The translations under genes were made by a program, and so were the position numbers. A stretch of 64,000 nucleotides of DNA from Desmodesmus armatus (taxonomy: Eukaryota; Chlorophyta; Chlorophyceae; Sphaeropleales; Scenedesmaceae): NCBI GenBank assembly GCA_007449985.2, contig VIIQ02000896.1:62001-126000 (forward strand), given 5' to 3'. Shown here one piece after another: positions 47,179 through 59,256 of the stretch; positions within the stretch are counted from its first letter, which is position 1; each line of letters starts with the position of its first letter. The notes under the pieces were generated by a model. The model was not told the origin of the DNA and did not search any database. It saw only the letters and a list, made by a program, of their open reading frames with translations.

Positions 47179-49601
47179 GTCGCAGAGACCTTTGCCGGCC
47201 CAATGCACCTCCTCGACGTCAGCATATGGCGGGAACCATGTCCACACAAGCCTGTGAGCCAATAAAGATACCACAGATACGTAACAAAAGCACTGAAGAA
47301 AAGTACTTAATGAAACGCGTCCAAGGTCCTATCACACCTCCTTGTTATTTTACCGGCAGTACCCTTGTCGGCGGAAAGCTTGTCATTGTGGTGAATTTTT
47401 GGTGATGCAGTATTATTCATGTAGTTTCCATGCAGATGACTGCGTTTGTGAGCCTTATTTGTAACCCTCAGCCTGACATGTTGATGTGAAGCTGGAAGCA
47501 GTGCACCGCTACAATCAGGTCTCCAGTGCACTGATGGTAGATGCAGGACCTACACCTCTAGGTGAAAAATGGTACAGCGATACAGACGTTCTCCAGGGTG
47601 CTCGACTGCTGCCGTTTGTATGCCTTTCCTGCTTGTTTTTGCATGGGTGCCAACATGGTGTCCTCTCACAAACGTCGACGCTGTTCCCACCACTCAACCA
47701 CTTGTCATGCACTAGGCAGAGCTGGGCAGCAATCGCAGACACAGCAGATACACATCTGTGATGTAATGTACAATCTGACACTCAAGTCAAAGGATGCACG
47801 CGTGTTAGGCAGGAGGAGGATGATCCTGCTGAGATACGGCTTGATGACAGGGTCACTTCAATTGCTTCATGATGTACTTTACATCATCCCAACCACTATG
47901 TCAACCAAGACAACCACTCCCTTGAATAGCGCATGTCATGTTTGGGTGGTACTGTCCGTCCCAAGTGCCTGCTTTGCAGCAAGCAAGACAACTCATCAAC
48001 TTGAACCAAGCTGCTACGCCACATTGCCAGCTGGTCTGAGCGCACGCCTCATCTATACACCCTCCTCACAACTCAACTGCTCCCGCAACGTGACATCACA
48101 GCAGCAACCCAATCTTACCACAACCTCGACCAAAACCCCAAACTAATCTGTCAACATCTGTGATGGGGATGCTGCGGGGGTAGACATGCTGAGCAGCCAG
48201 CAACAGCAGGGCACGTCTTGGATGTGCCAACCAACCACTGGCTGGCAGCCGTGCACAACATGCTCTCCGACAGGCGTGAGCTAAAGAACCATGACACATG
48301 CGTCAAACTCCCATCGATGCATAAGGCACCTGTCAACGCGGACATCTCCGCTTGTATGGCTGTTGCATGCACACAGCACGGGAAGGATACAACCTCAGGC
48401 ACTGACCAGACCAACCCAGCATAGTATAGCTGAGTACCCAGCAAGGTGTAGCTGAGAGCCCAACTGCACAAGGGCAAATGGGCTGTAGGTGTTGGAGCAA
48501 AAATGGTCATGCACTGATGATGGAAAGCAAAAAAGCAATGTACAAGCATAAGTGGTTAGGCCCACACCTTGAGAACAGGGGCAGATACAAAGGACCTGTG
48601 CCCTGGCCCTGGTCTGGGCCCCACCTCCCAACGGGCGCCAGCACACCACAGGTACCTTTCAACCACAAGCAGCATTTTGGTGGCCATCACAGGACCAAGA
48701 CACCATCATCTGATATGCAGACGACTCTGCCCTTTGCCCGGCAAGACGCTCTAGCATACAGGTATGCACAACAATGCGGCATATGTGTAGGGTGGAGGCA
48801 CAGCAGCAATCAAACCCACACAAACGCCATACGTTGCAAACATCCGCTAGCATCTCGGACAGCCCTCATAAGAGTAGGGGATATGTGCCCTTGAGCTGTT
48901 TGCAAAGGTACTTTACCTTCAACACACACTCTGACAAAGACGAATTCAACAGCTTCACACACAAGTGAGTTTCCAACCTTCCCTGTGGCACAACCCACCC
49001 AAAGCAATGCAGAGATATGGCCCAACACTCCCCACCCCTCAACAACACCACCAACCTTTCTTCCCCACTTACGAAGGAGCCACGGCAAGAAAGAGAGTGA
49101 CAAACCACACACATAATACGCACAGGATCAACTGGGTGTGATGACCAAGAAAGGGCTGGCATGAGGCCGAGGCGTAGTAAAGACATGCGTCTGACAACGC
49201 ACCCACACAGCAGCAGCAATGGCCACCATCATGTCGCCACGCGGCTGCAAGTACACTTTGACACATGTACATATGTACTCTACTGTATCACAAACAGCAG
49301 CAGCATAGCAGATACATTCACACACAAGCAAAACCCAGATACAACCCGGCTGAGCCACAAGGGTGCCAAGTAACACGCACATAAACATTGCACACCCTGC
49401 AGTCACGAAGTGAACACCCCTGCGCATGCACAACTTGAACACACAACACATTTACAGCAGCCCACACAAAATAGATGCACCCAACATGTCTCTGCAGTAA
49501 CCAGTCACGGTGCGCCAATGACACACTGCCCCCAGCCCCACACCAGCAGCCAGACGTGCCTGTAATGCAGACACCCCAAAGTCTCTTCCGGCCTGGCATG
49601 C
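47179..49601 (-). other. Intergenic: C2-gene promoter and amylase 3' flank
   Basis: 2.4 kb without a supported gene. From about 48000 the plus strand is CA-rich, fitting a long amylase 3' UTR on the minus strand. TTACA at 49452-49456 is the nearest poly(A) signal. A 194-aa plus-strand ORF at 47562-48146 has no recognisable domain and is regarded as chance. Confidence 0.5.
49452..49456 (-). terminator. TGTAA poly(A) signal of the amylase gene
   Basis: TTACA on the plus strand, about 150 bases past the amylase stop in its own sense. Confidence 0.45.
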
Positions 49602-52600
49602 TTACTCGTTCTTCTTAATCCAGACGCACCAGTTCTTCCCAACTGCTGCCTTCTGCCAGCCCTCCGTCTTGTCAGGGCACAGTGCACCCATGTCATACTT
49701 GGGGCCCAACTTGAGCACCAGGGAGCCCAGGGTACCTACAGACACACAAAAGCACACATGTCAGCCACCCAAATGTGGCGGTGCTACCAGTGGTCTTATG
49801 TACGCAGTGTGTTCAGTTGCCATACAGAATACAGTAGTCTTATGTACGCAGTGTGTTCATTTGCCATACAGAAGCAGATGCTGTTTGCCAGATCTGGGTG
49901 CTGCTCATGCCAAAAACCTTCCAAAGAGAGGTCTCCAAAAGGTTCCCACAGCAGAAGCCCCTGCAACACACAGAATATTCCTGCCATGCGCTCACCTGTT
50001 GTGCGGCTGACATACATGTCCTGCTCAGCGGCCAGGATCTCCACCTTGGAGCGAGCACCCACACCAGCAGCCTTGCGAGCCTGCACAGCGCACAGCAGTG
50101 GATAATATGTTGATGTCCTAAGAGGAGGAGGAGGAGGAGGTTCAGCAGGCCAGCATACTGCGAGGTTCAGAAGAGCTGTATCATCCTGAGATACAAAAGT
50201 ACACGAGGTGATACGACAGCCTACCCCAGCACACTACATCCAGAAACCCCATATGTGGGTTTTTGTGATGGCATGACTCAACCATTTAATGCAACACATA
50301 TAGCTATGCGGCTCGGCAGCCCATGCCAGCCATTTGCTGAAATCGAGGAGATAAGAGAGCAGACCAGCAGGAACCACAGCAAATAGGTTTATATAAGGAT
50401 CAAACCAGATGGTTGCTGACTCTTTTCTGGTTGGTTAGCAGTTGTTGACTCACCTCCAGCAGGCTCACGATCTCGCCCTTGAGCACATCACCCCACTCAA
50501 AGTAGTGATCCCAGAAGATGCAGGGCATGCCTGGGTGTGTGAGGATGTAGGCGTAGCCTTGTGCAACCTTGTTGTGAGGGAAGGGCCAGTGCGCTTGCGT
50601 ACTGCCAGTGTCGTGGTTGTCCACGAATGTCTGCACCAGGAAGCATGGCGGCGGCACCACAAAGCGGTCAGCAGCAACTTGAGCCGAAGCAGCCAGTACG
50701 CACACTGCCAAGCGCGGTGTGCACCACCACAATCGCAATCATGCCATGCTGTTGTTGACTGCCTTCAGGTAATGTATTTGACCCGCCGACACTGTCCCAT
50801 CATCATCATTACACGTGTTTCCGGCCAGGTTCATTGTGCATGCAGCAAGCTGCAAGCAGCAAATCGACCTTGGTGCAAGACGAGCAAGACACCACCAGGC
50901 GACCAGTGACCTAGGACACTAGAAAGCCTGTGCCAGTTACGGCCACAACGCAGGCATACAAAGGGCATAAAAGCAGCAGCGCTGAAACGGGCTGCTGACG
51001 ACCACCCCAAACATGCTGCTGTGTGGTTTCAAAACCAAACTACTGTAGTGGTATTCCCAAGGACCTGTGGTCAGCAAGTCGCTCGAGTGCCCCAAGCAAG
51101 CACTAGGCGTAGCTGGGTGAGCAGAGCTCTGCAACCCACAACAGTAGCTGTTCGCCAGGTCACCACTTCAGCTGCTGTGCAACCACATATTGAAAACCGC
51201 CCCAGAAAACCATCCATGTGGCATCCATATGTCCGTGTTGTGGGATAGGGCGGGTGATCCTGTGAGCTGTGTGGCAGACAGCTCGATCCAAGCCACAGCA
51301 CTCTCATGCACTACTGCTGCTGCTGCTCCCTGACTGTCCACGCAGCTAGGCTGCTCCTTCTCGCCACCTGACGTGGGAACCTTCAAAGATACCTTGCCAC
51401 GGCATCACACCACACCAGATAGCCGCTGCATGTAGACGCTGCTGCCACGGGGCGTTATCCGCGACAGGTCCCCCGAGCATGCTGCCTTTGCCGCATGGAC
51501 GGACTCTCCGGCTTGGGGAAGGGCCACATCGAATATGACTTGCTCTAATTAGCCATCGGCTAGCTCCAGAGGCGAGGCTCAAGCGCAAAGCGCTGGCTGC
51601 TCCATCACTGCATCGCTGATGTTTCCAGGACTACCACGAGGAGGTTGCAAGTCCCTAGTCCCAGCAAAAAGAAAAAAAATGTCATGGCAAAAACTCAAGC
51701 TAGCCTGTGCACCAAATCCCGTACAAGCCCAACTGCACAGTAGGAACGTACCACGCTCTTGCTTGGCCACCAGCCCAGCATGCCGGAGGGCTTGTTGTCG
51801 CTGTCCGCCAGGCGCCAGTACTCACACTTGTCCACAGCGTACTGCAAGATGCCCTTGGTTGGGAAGTCAAAGGCAGCAGCTGATGCCTTGTGGCCATCCA
51901 GCCAATTGCAGATGCGCTGGCGGGCAGCACCCTGGTCGTACGCCAGCACACCTGGAGAGTGAACGCAGGGACGGTCAGCAGGCAGGTGTCAAGTGGGCAT
52001 GCATGTGTGGGTTGTGTTGCTTTGCGTGAACAGTGTACGTCTCACCCTACACTGCTGCTGGAGTTGGCATGAGCCAGCTGGCATGCTGCCGTCACTCTTC
52101 AAACATACTGTCACATGATAGTACAGCCCAGATCAACAACTGAGGAAAATCCACTGTTGACACCTCGATGCAGCACAAGGTGCAGCTTACCTCCATCCTC
52201 CCAGTGAAGGTCTGCCCAGAACTCTCCCACATTCATGTCACCGCCAGCACCGCTGTCCATCACATACTGCTTGATGAAGGTGCTGCCATAGCCCTGCAGC
52301 AGCACGCACACCACACACGCGCACAGCTGACTACGAGAACTTGCGACATTGTGAGCAGTCCCAAACCACTTTTGAGTATTCATATCACTCAAAACCCAGG
52401 CACACGCCAGTGACAGCACACACATACAAACGTGCGCGGTCAGCTGAAATTGCAAGCTCAGCTTGCAGCTCAAGACTTTCCCACAGCGCAAGCACAGAGT
52501 GGGTGGGAGTCCTGAAGCCAACAGCCATAGACACCTGCACATGCCCTCAACATGAATTCACACACCCCTTCTGGCGCTGTTTGTATCATTTAAATCAGCC

Positions 52601-54495
52601 CAGGCACATACTCTCTCCCTCTCGTGCAACAACCCACCTTGGCAAAGTCAAAGCGCCAGCCCCTGTAGCCGATGTTGTCCCTGAGGTGCTGCAGCCAGTG
52701 CACCAGCGCCTCACGCAGGAGGGTGTTGGTGTGGTCAAGGTCCGGCGCACCCCAGAAGTCATCACCGGTGTCCTTGTTACCCTGGCCACCAAACTCTGCG
52801 TCGTTGCAGGTGATTGCCCAGCGGCCCCTGCAGACAGACACACATACATCCAGGCATGATTGCAGGACACTCAGGAACACTGCCACCACATTTGTTCATT
52901 GATGATGCATATGTGGCCTAAAACTAGCGAAAACTGTCTGCAGCATCAGGGGTGCTTACCAGTCAATGTTGTGGCCGTCATGGTCAACATCGTCGTGGTA
53001 ATTGTTCCACCTCCCCTTCTCATCTTGGGTGTCAGCACACCTGCAGTGGCAGCAAAGACACGGCAGCAGGAGTAAAAAATTTATATCTATAAAATGTAGA
53101 TAAATGACTTTGGATTTGATTCTTTAGTCAATGGTCATGAGTTGAGGCTGTATCGCTGTCAGGCACATCTGTGGCATCGCCCCAAGCTGTAAATCCGAAT
53201 CAGGGGCCACGCTACTATAACACGGCTTGCACCGACGCACTGCTGGCAGGAGGCTTCACATTGCATGGCAAGATTGAGCAGGCCCGATGATTGAGCAGAT
53301 CCGATGTGACATGGTTGCTTGCCAGGACGCACCTGTGGTTGATCACAATGTCAGCCAAAGGGTCAATGCCGGCATCGCGCAGCTTGGTCAGCAGCTCTGT
53401 GAGCTGCTGCTCGTTGCCATAGGCTGAGTCCAGCTTGTACAGCTGACCAGGCATGTAGCCCTGCAGGATGGGTAGCAGAAGACACACAAAGCACGCAGCA
53501 CCGGGGTTCGTTGCATGTAATGCGCTAGTGCCGGCGTGGTGGGCATCGCCACATGTCGTGCATTGACAGTGATGCAGCCTGATGCTGATGCTGGCAACTT
53601 TTGAAACACCATTTTGGAAGCAGAGCAGCCTGTGGATGCACCTGCTGAACGCTTGGCTTCACCATGCGGGATCCCTGTGTATGTTGCGCTGGGCTGGGTA
53701 GCCAGTTGCATTGGCTGCATGCCAACCTACTGCCAACGCCTCTCACCTCGGGAGATACAGACTGTGAGGGAGGGGGCAGCCACAGGTGTGTCACACCAGC
53801 AGCCTGCAAGAAAGGGGCAGCAGTGGTGTATTCATTCAATGCAGCAGTGGCTGCATTCAGTGTGTGTGGTTTTGCTGTTATCGTCTAGATCTGCATTGTG
53901 AGTTGTGCATAATGGTCTTGATCGCATAGCGTCTGGCACTGTTGCATCCAGGATGCTCAAAGATAACCATCATGGAGCGCTGCTGTGCCTGTTGGTGCAG
54001 GCACTGCATGCCAGCATTGTATCTACAGGGTGCATATGCATGCCGTTTTGATGCGCGATGGTGTTCAGCTGCCTGTACTGTCCAGCACATACCTGCAGGT
54101 CAGGGATCTTGTGTCCGACTGTGTGGTACCAGGGGTGCCTCTTGTGCGACTCCCAGTTGAAGCCTGCACACACACCAGCCGGTGCACACCCACATCACAT
54201 GGTGCATGTGGGCCTCCTGCCTAGCCCTAGTTGTACTGTGCTGGTTTCAGGCCACCAGAGGCAGTCAGGCTGACTGTTTGACGGGCAATGCTGTTACCCT
54301 GAGCGCACCTTGCATCATGATTCCATCCACATGCACCTTGGGCTGTGATTCCTCTGCTGACCCAGCAACAGTTTGGACAGGGGCCTCTGGAGCACTGACT
54401 GCTGGGCGAGCCATGATGCGCTGCCCGACAGTAATCGCGCCCTTACGAGAACGGGCAGGGCAGTGCACGCGACCTTGCTGTCCCGAAAGCAACAT
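49602..54495 (-). CDS. AMY: Alpha-amylase, plant type (glycoside hydrolase family 13)
   Basis: Hydrolyses internal alpha-1,4 bonds of starch. Exons 54309-54495, 54093-54163, 53747-53803, 53333-53460, 52960-53040, 52638-52827, 52191-52293, 51752-51951, 50454-50630, 49996-50080 and 49602-49735 give 470 aa, all in phase. Plant AMY landmarks appear in order: [42 protein letters not shown] (conserved region I), [11 protein letters not shown] (nucleophile Asp235), GEFWADLHW (acid Glu262), [28 protein letters not shown] (third Asp346), and a C-terminal domain ending [12 protein letters not shown]. All catalytic residues are present. Start 54495 gives an Arg/Ser-rich presequence ([20 protein letters not shown]) that could be plastidial; start 54414 ([12 protein letters not shown]) would give a cytosolic form of 443 aa. 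There is no secretory signal. Confidence 0.94.
49789..49876 (+). repeat. 44-base tandem duplication in an amylase intron
   Basis: Two head-to-tail copies, 49789-49832 and 49833-49876, differ at only a few positions (AGTGGTCTTATG vs AGTAGTCTTATG; TTCAGTTG vs TTCATTTG). It lies in the last intron of the amylase gene. Confidence 0.9.
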
Positions 54496-55219
54496 GCTCA
54501 GCTGCTACTGCCAACAGTGATGGACAATGGATTAGGTCTTTCTGAAGCTTGTATGGAAGATATTGCAATGAGAGTTTCTTGAGCTCACGCTAGGTTTGGG
54601 CGTTTTATCATCCGCGGAATTGGATCTGTGACGTTCGTGCACAGACCTATGACGTACGTGACACCAAGGGTGACGCTCACCGGGCTCTGCAAACTTGCTA
54701 TAATATGAGCCTGTGACATTTTATTTCACCAATACATCCTATAAAGGCTATACAGATGGGAACAATGAGGGATCAGGTCAACTTTACAACTTCTTCCCTC
54801 AACTGCACACAAGATCCGATAAACAAGCAACTTATGGTGCTTCCTCGTCACCCCTGGGCCTGAGTGACCTGGAAACAACTTTTCTGCACAGCCCACTTGA
54901 TAGCTGCGCTGTCAGGGCCCCTGGGTCCACTACCACGGCAAGTGCCCGTGGGACTCAGCTGCACCCAATGCAACTGCAGGCTGCAACAATCAAAGCTCAA
55001 ACCCCAAACAAGTGCAAGGTCATGGCCTGACCCTGCAAGCGAGCCTTCGAAAGCCATATTAGGGCAAAGTGATATTCACTGACTGAGAACCAAACAATCT
55101 GAAGCATGCCACACAAGCCAAAGAAAGCCTCAAGCAACTTCCTTCCAGAGACGGCTTGAGGCAGATGGGATTGTTGATCCTATAATAACATTAAATACTC
55201 AAAACACCTCTCACACACC

Positions 55220-55375
55220 TGCATGTGCACTCCCACCTTTTCCACCTGGCCCATGCCACTCGTGATTGAAGCGCGGCACATCCCCAATGCACACCATTGC
55301 GAACGAGGAAGGTTCCCCTCAGCCCTGTCGTGCCAACCAAACAGGTCTACATCTTCCAAGTAAGGTCCCCCATGC
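55220..55375 (-). pseudogene. Decayed copy 2 of the expansin-like terminal exon
   Basis: Carries TCCCCAATGCACAC at 55281-55294, identical to the true exon (55636-55649), with matching flanks: GTGCACTCCCAC..., ATGCC.CT.C.A...AAGCGCGG on one side and a CATC.TCCAAG... segment on the other. In one frame it reads YLEDVDLFGW, comparable to LAEVEQFDW of the gene. It has no complete open frame. Confidence 0.65.
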
Positions 55376-55401
55376 GACGTATGTGCACCCCAATGGGCAC
55401 A

Positions 55402-55430
55402 GGGTTTAGGGTTACCCTAACCCCAAACCC
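55402..55430. repeat. Inverted telomere-like hairpin
   Basis: GGGTTTAGGGTTA, loop CCC, then TAACCCCAAACCC. The 13-base arms pair except for one A:C mismatch. The sequence contains a full TTTAGGG unit, the plant/green-algal telomere repeat, and its reverse complement in diverged form, back to back. Confidence 0.8.
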
Positions 55431-55439
55431 TATATCCCA

Positions 55440-55562
55440 TGCCTCTCAGGCACGGTCACATTTTACGTTGGTAGGGGTATTCCCCAATGCACACGGGTGC
55501 GTGCCTTCCAGCCATCATGAGTCAACCAACTGGTCAACATCATCCAAGCTGAGATCCAACCA
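55440..55562 (-). pseudogene. Decayed copy 1 of the expansin-like terminal exon
   Basis: Carries TCCCCAATGCACAC at 55481-55494 and a ACTGGTCAACATCATCCAAGC segment 31 bases further on, the counterpart of AACTGCTCAACCTCAGCCAG in the true exon (32 bases from its core). In one minus-strand frame it reads LSLDDVDQL before a stop, matching LSLAEVEQF of the gene. Confidence 0.65.
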
Positions 55563-55613
55563 TCCTATACTGCTTGTGCACTCCCACTCACTTCACCACC
55601 ATGCCCCTGCCAC

Positions 55614-58600
55614 TCAAGCGCGGTCAATAGTAACATCCCCAATGCACACCAGTACATTCAGCTCATTCGTGTTCTGCCAGTCAAACTGCTCAACCTCAGC
55701 CAGGCTGAGGCTCCCGCAGTCAAAAGCTGTCAGGGGCACTGTGAGCCTGAACCACTCCCCGGATGTCTGTACTGGCACTGTGCTGTTGGTTGTGGGCTCA
55801 CTCTGACAGTACTGGTTCCTGTTGGTGTTGCGCAGCAGCATCTTCAGGTTTGGCAGCTACAGCACGCAAAAAGGGGCAGTCAGCAGGACAGGGAGGAGGG
55901 ATGCACATCATGATGTCAAACCTGAATGCATTGACATGTCCTGAGGCGCATCCTCTTAGCCAACCTGCCACACAGCAGCTGCTCCCAGGCTAGGCCAGCC
56001 AGCGCATTCCCTAGAAGTGCCTAAATAGCCGGCATGGCAAAAAGCAGGCATGGCATGGCAAAAAGACTCTGCTGGCGGAAAAAACACGACAGTGGGGTTC
56101 ACATTGGCAGCTTTGTACTGAAACAAGCCGATAGCATGGCTCATGATGTCAGACAGAAGCTCACCGTGCCCTTAGGTGCAGAAGACTCAAACTCGCTGGT
56201 GGTAGCAGCATTGCTCCTGATCCAGAAGCTGACAGAAGTTGCACCAGCAAAGGGCTGGAAGCCATCCTTATAGCATTCCCTGCATGCGCGGTGTGACAGA
56301 CAGGAGGCCTTGGAAGATGGCATTGTCGCACCAGTAACCAATAGCCCAGCAAAGAAAAGCCTGCACAACACTGGTTGAGGCTCTGCCTATCAAGAATGTA
56401 CTTCGCGTTCACTTTGACTGTATCCTTATCATCATGGGCTGACAAATTCCTATACACATGCTGCTGGCCTGGGTATCAATCACATAGTGCCAGGTCCTGA
56501 GGGCTGCAGAGCAGCAGACAGCCTTGATGCTCCACAAACCACAGGGCAACATATCTGCACACTTGACTTGCAACTCTTGAGCATAGTTCACTACACGTGG
56601 AAAGAATCGACGGTAATATCTCTGCTGGCAAACACCTGCATCTGAAGTCCAGGCCTCCTCCAGGCGACATGGTAAGGCACGTAGAGGCACTGCCAGAGGG
56701 GGTGGGCGCTGCAGAACAACAGCACCAGCACAGCAGCACACCGAACATGAGAACATCAGCACGTTCACGCATGTGTCACTACAACAGACACTGCCTGATT
56801 GATCAAGCGAACCTCTACATGCTTGTTTCTTCTTGTTGGCCTTGAAGGCCAGCACCGCCCGGTGATGCGACACAACAATCAAAAGCATTGTGTATGGGTG
56901 CTGCAGCAGCCGCACAGGTGGCCCATTGTCAGCCAATCATACCTCCAGGTGTGATGAGTGTAGCTGCGGAGGACTTCTGGGGGAACCAGCTCCAGCCTGG
57001 CCTGGGCCCTCCCTTATATATGACGTTCTTGTCAATATAGGCTGGCGAGAAACGCAGGGGCTGCCTGGTGTCACAATCCACAGGCCTCCAGTCAATCATG
57101 GCAACCCCTGCAGGCATGCAAACAGGTGCAACACACAAAAGCATCACATCTCTGGATCTAGGCAGGCCTCCGAACACTGACGTGAGCATGGCAGACATGA
57201 TGCAGGTGAACTGTGTACCTTGAGGCACGAACTGGCGCATTGTGATGTGAGGCTTGACTGTGCACTATTATTTGTTCACAATGTAATAAGCCCTATAAGA
57301 TGCAAACAAGATCTTGTTGCAATTCAGCAGCACCACGTGTCCGTACAGGCGCCACTCACCATACACAGGGTGCACCAGCTTCTCAAACGCCCAGTAGGAG
57401 ATGTCAAAGTGCTGCTGCAGTTTGCCCGACAGCCCGCAGCACCAGGTCTGTGTGCGTGTCTCACCGCCAGCAGCAACGCCAGGAGCACCCTCCTTCAACA
57501 CCTGCACAAATAAGTAGCTGTGGCCTTACAGATATGCTGCTGAGCACACTGCGATCCTGCCGTGCCTGTTCCTGTCACACAGATCATCTAGATGGCTGCC
57601 GGCTCCGACACACGACAGCTCACCGCAGCCAATGACTACCAGACAGGTAGAAACAAGGACGCAAAATGCAAACAGCCGATACAATGCATGGTGCATTTGC
57701 AGGTATGGCTGCAAGTATGGTGTGCAGTGCACTGTATTCAATACGACATCCTCAGCCAGCAGTTTGCCAAACCTGCAACAAACCTATGTTGGTAGGCCAG
57801 CATTACGCCACCTCACCTGTGTGCATGGGCAGCTGTCGGTAATCCTGATGAGGTGCACGTCTCTGTTGTAGCACACGGGTTGCATCTCATTGCTTGCATT
57901 CAGGGCGTTGCCGGGCCATGCCCTGCCCTGCGTGTCCTTGACAGTTGGATCAATGGCATCCAGTACTGGCCTGAACATGTCACCTTCAAAAGCCAAACCT
58001 CTAGAGCTGTTTCGGATCTTGATGTTGTTGCCCTGGTTGTCTGTTGAGGCAGCCAGGACACATGCACAGCAATCAATGCAACTGGCCACAAGGTTCATTC
58101 TGACAGGGTGCTTACGTTGGCATGGCTTCCATGTTGCCAACCTGATGGTCTGCTTTGCAGCTGTCCTGCACCATGGTGCCGCCCCCAACGGTTGTGTATG
58201 CTCAGACTGCAATAAGGCCAGTTTGCATGCAAACCACTTTGACTGCCGGCAGCCAACCGCAACCTGCGGTTTGCTGAGTCTGCCATGTGTTGCATTGCTG
58301 GCAGCTCTTGTGCAATGGTGCAGGGACTCACCGAGGGCTGGGCTGGGGTTGCAGCGGATCTCATAACACCGGCCACAGCTGCCTGGGTAGTCAGGGTTGG
58401 CATCGGCCGTTGCAGCTGGCTGTTCCCGGGGAAATGGCAGAGACCCATCGCTGCACAACAGCACAGATACACAGGTTAGCCTTCATGGGCATATGCAGCC
58501 GTTCAATGGTCACATGCAGGCTGCAAAACAAGGCCGCACTTGTCAAATTGCAGCATCCAACTGCCAGCTGACTTCACATGAGCAGCAAGAATGACACCAG

Positions 58601-59256
58601 CTGGCAGGCACAATGTGCTTGGCAGGTGCATTGCAAAGCATTCCTCCTGAGCTGTGACTAAGCGCGCCAAGGGCCATCTGCAGACACAAGGGCTCACCTG
58701 TTGGTGTAACCACAAGATCCAAATGCAAGTATCCCGAAGGAACCTTCCCCTCTGCATCAACAGCAGACCAGGTGCAGCCAGCTGTTAGGGAAATGCATCA
58801 CTCCCTTGATCAATGTTGTGCTTGCGCTGGGCAAGGTACATCTGCCCATGCCATATCGTGCCCACTCGCAAGCTTGATGAGATCTCATGGACCCGTGATC
58901 ATCCTATGTAGTGAGTGCATGTATACAGGAGGGTCTGGACAAGCTCTCCCCTTGGACCATCCCACAGCTGAAGCTTTTGCAAGTGTGATTCCGAGCATCG
59001 CATCGTCACAGTCTACCTTGAGGGGTCATAGGCGCGTGCTACAGAAGCTGGAGCGCCTGCGCAGCAGGGTCAGACACAGAGTGGTAGTAGTGCATGGGCA
59101 AGCATGTACGGTTCTGGGTCTGTGGCTGGCTTGCAAATACTTGCCATAGTACGTAACCCTTCCAAGCCGCCAATCTCTTCCTCCTGCTGCATCCTGGGCG
59201 TATGCGGGGAAAGCCAGCAGCAGCGCTGCGGCAATGATTCGCCACGCGCCCGACAT
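55614..59256 (-). CDS. Expansin-like secreted protein (double-psi beta-barrel plus C-terminal domain)
   Basis: Exons 59141-59256, 58698-58751, 58332-58450, 57817-58040, 57360-57501, 56943-57107, 56636-56708, 56165-56279 and 55614-55856 give 416 aa, all in phase. Signal peptide: MSGAWRIIAAALLLAFPAYA. Expansin/GH45-like barrel landmarks follow: RVTYYGKGEG, FGSCGYTN, YPGSCGRCYEIRCNPS, HLIRITDSCPC, WCCGLSG, then HFDISYWAF with the HFD motif at about 202-204, and AMIDWRPVDCD. The C-terminal half (about 230-416) includes CLTMSPGGGLDFRC, DGFQPFAGATSVSFWIRSN and ELNVLVCIGDVTIDRA and looks like a beta-sandwich carbohydrate-binding module. Expansins loosen cell-wall polysaccharide without hydrolysis. 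Two longer starts exist (59274, 59346), but 59256 begins the signal peptide cleanly. Confidence 0.85.

Larger units (their letters stand above)
54496..55613 (-). other. Intergenic: amylase promoter and expansin-like 3' flank
   Basis: 1.1 kb between two minus-strand genes. The right half (55220-55565) consists of two decayed copies of the last exon and 3' UTR of the expansin-like gene, with an inverted telomere-like hairpin between them. The left half (54600-55200) shows nothing recognisable. Confidence 0.6.

Noticed and set aside
47562..48146. 194-aa plus-strand ORF
   Set aside because: No recognisable motif; antisense to the presumed amylase 3' flank.
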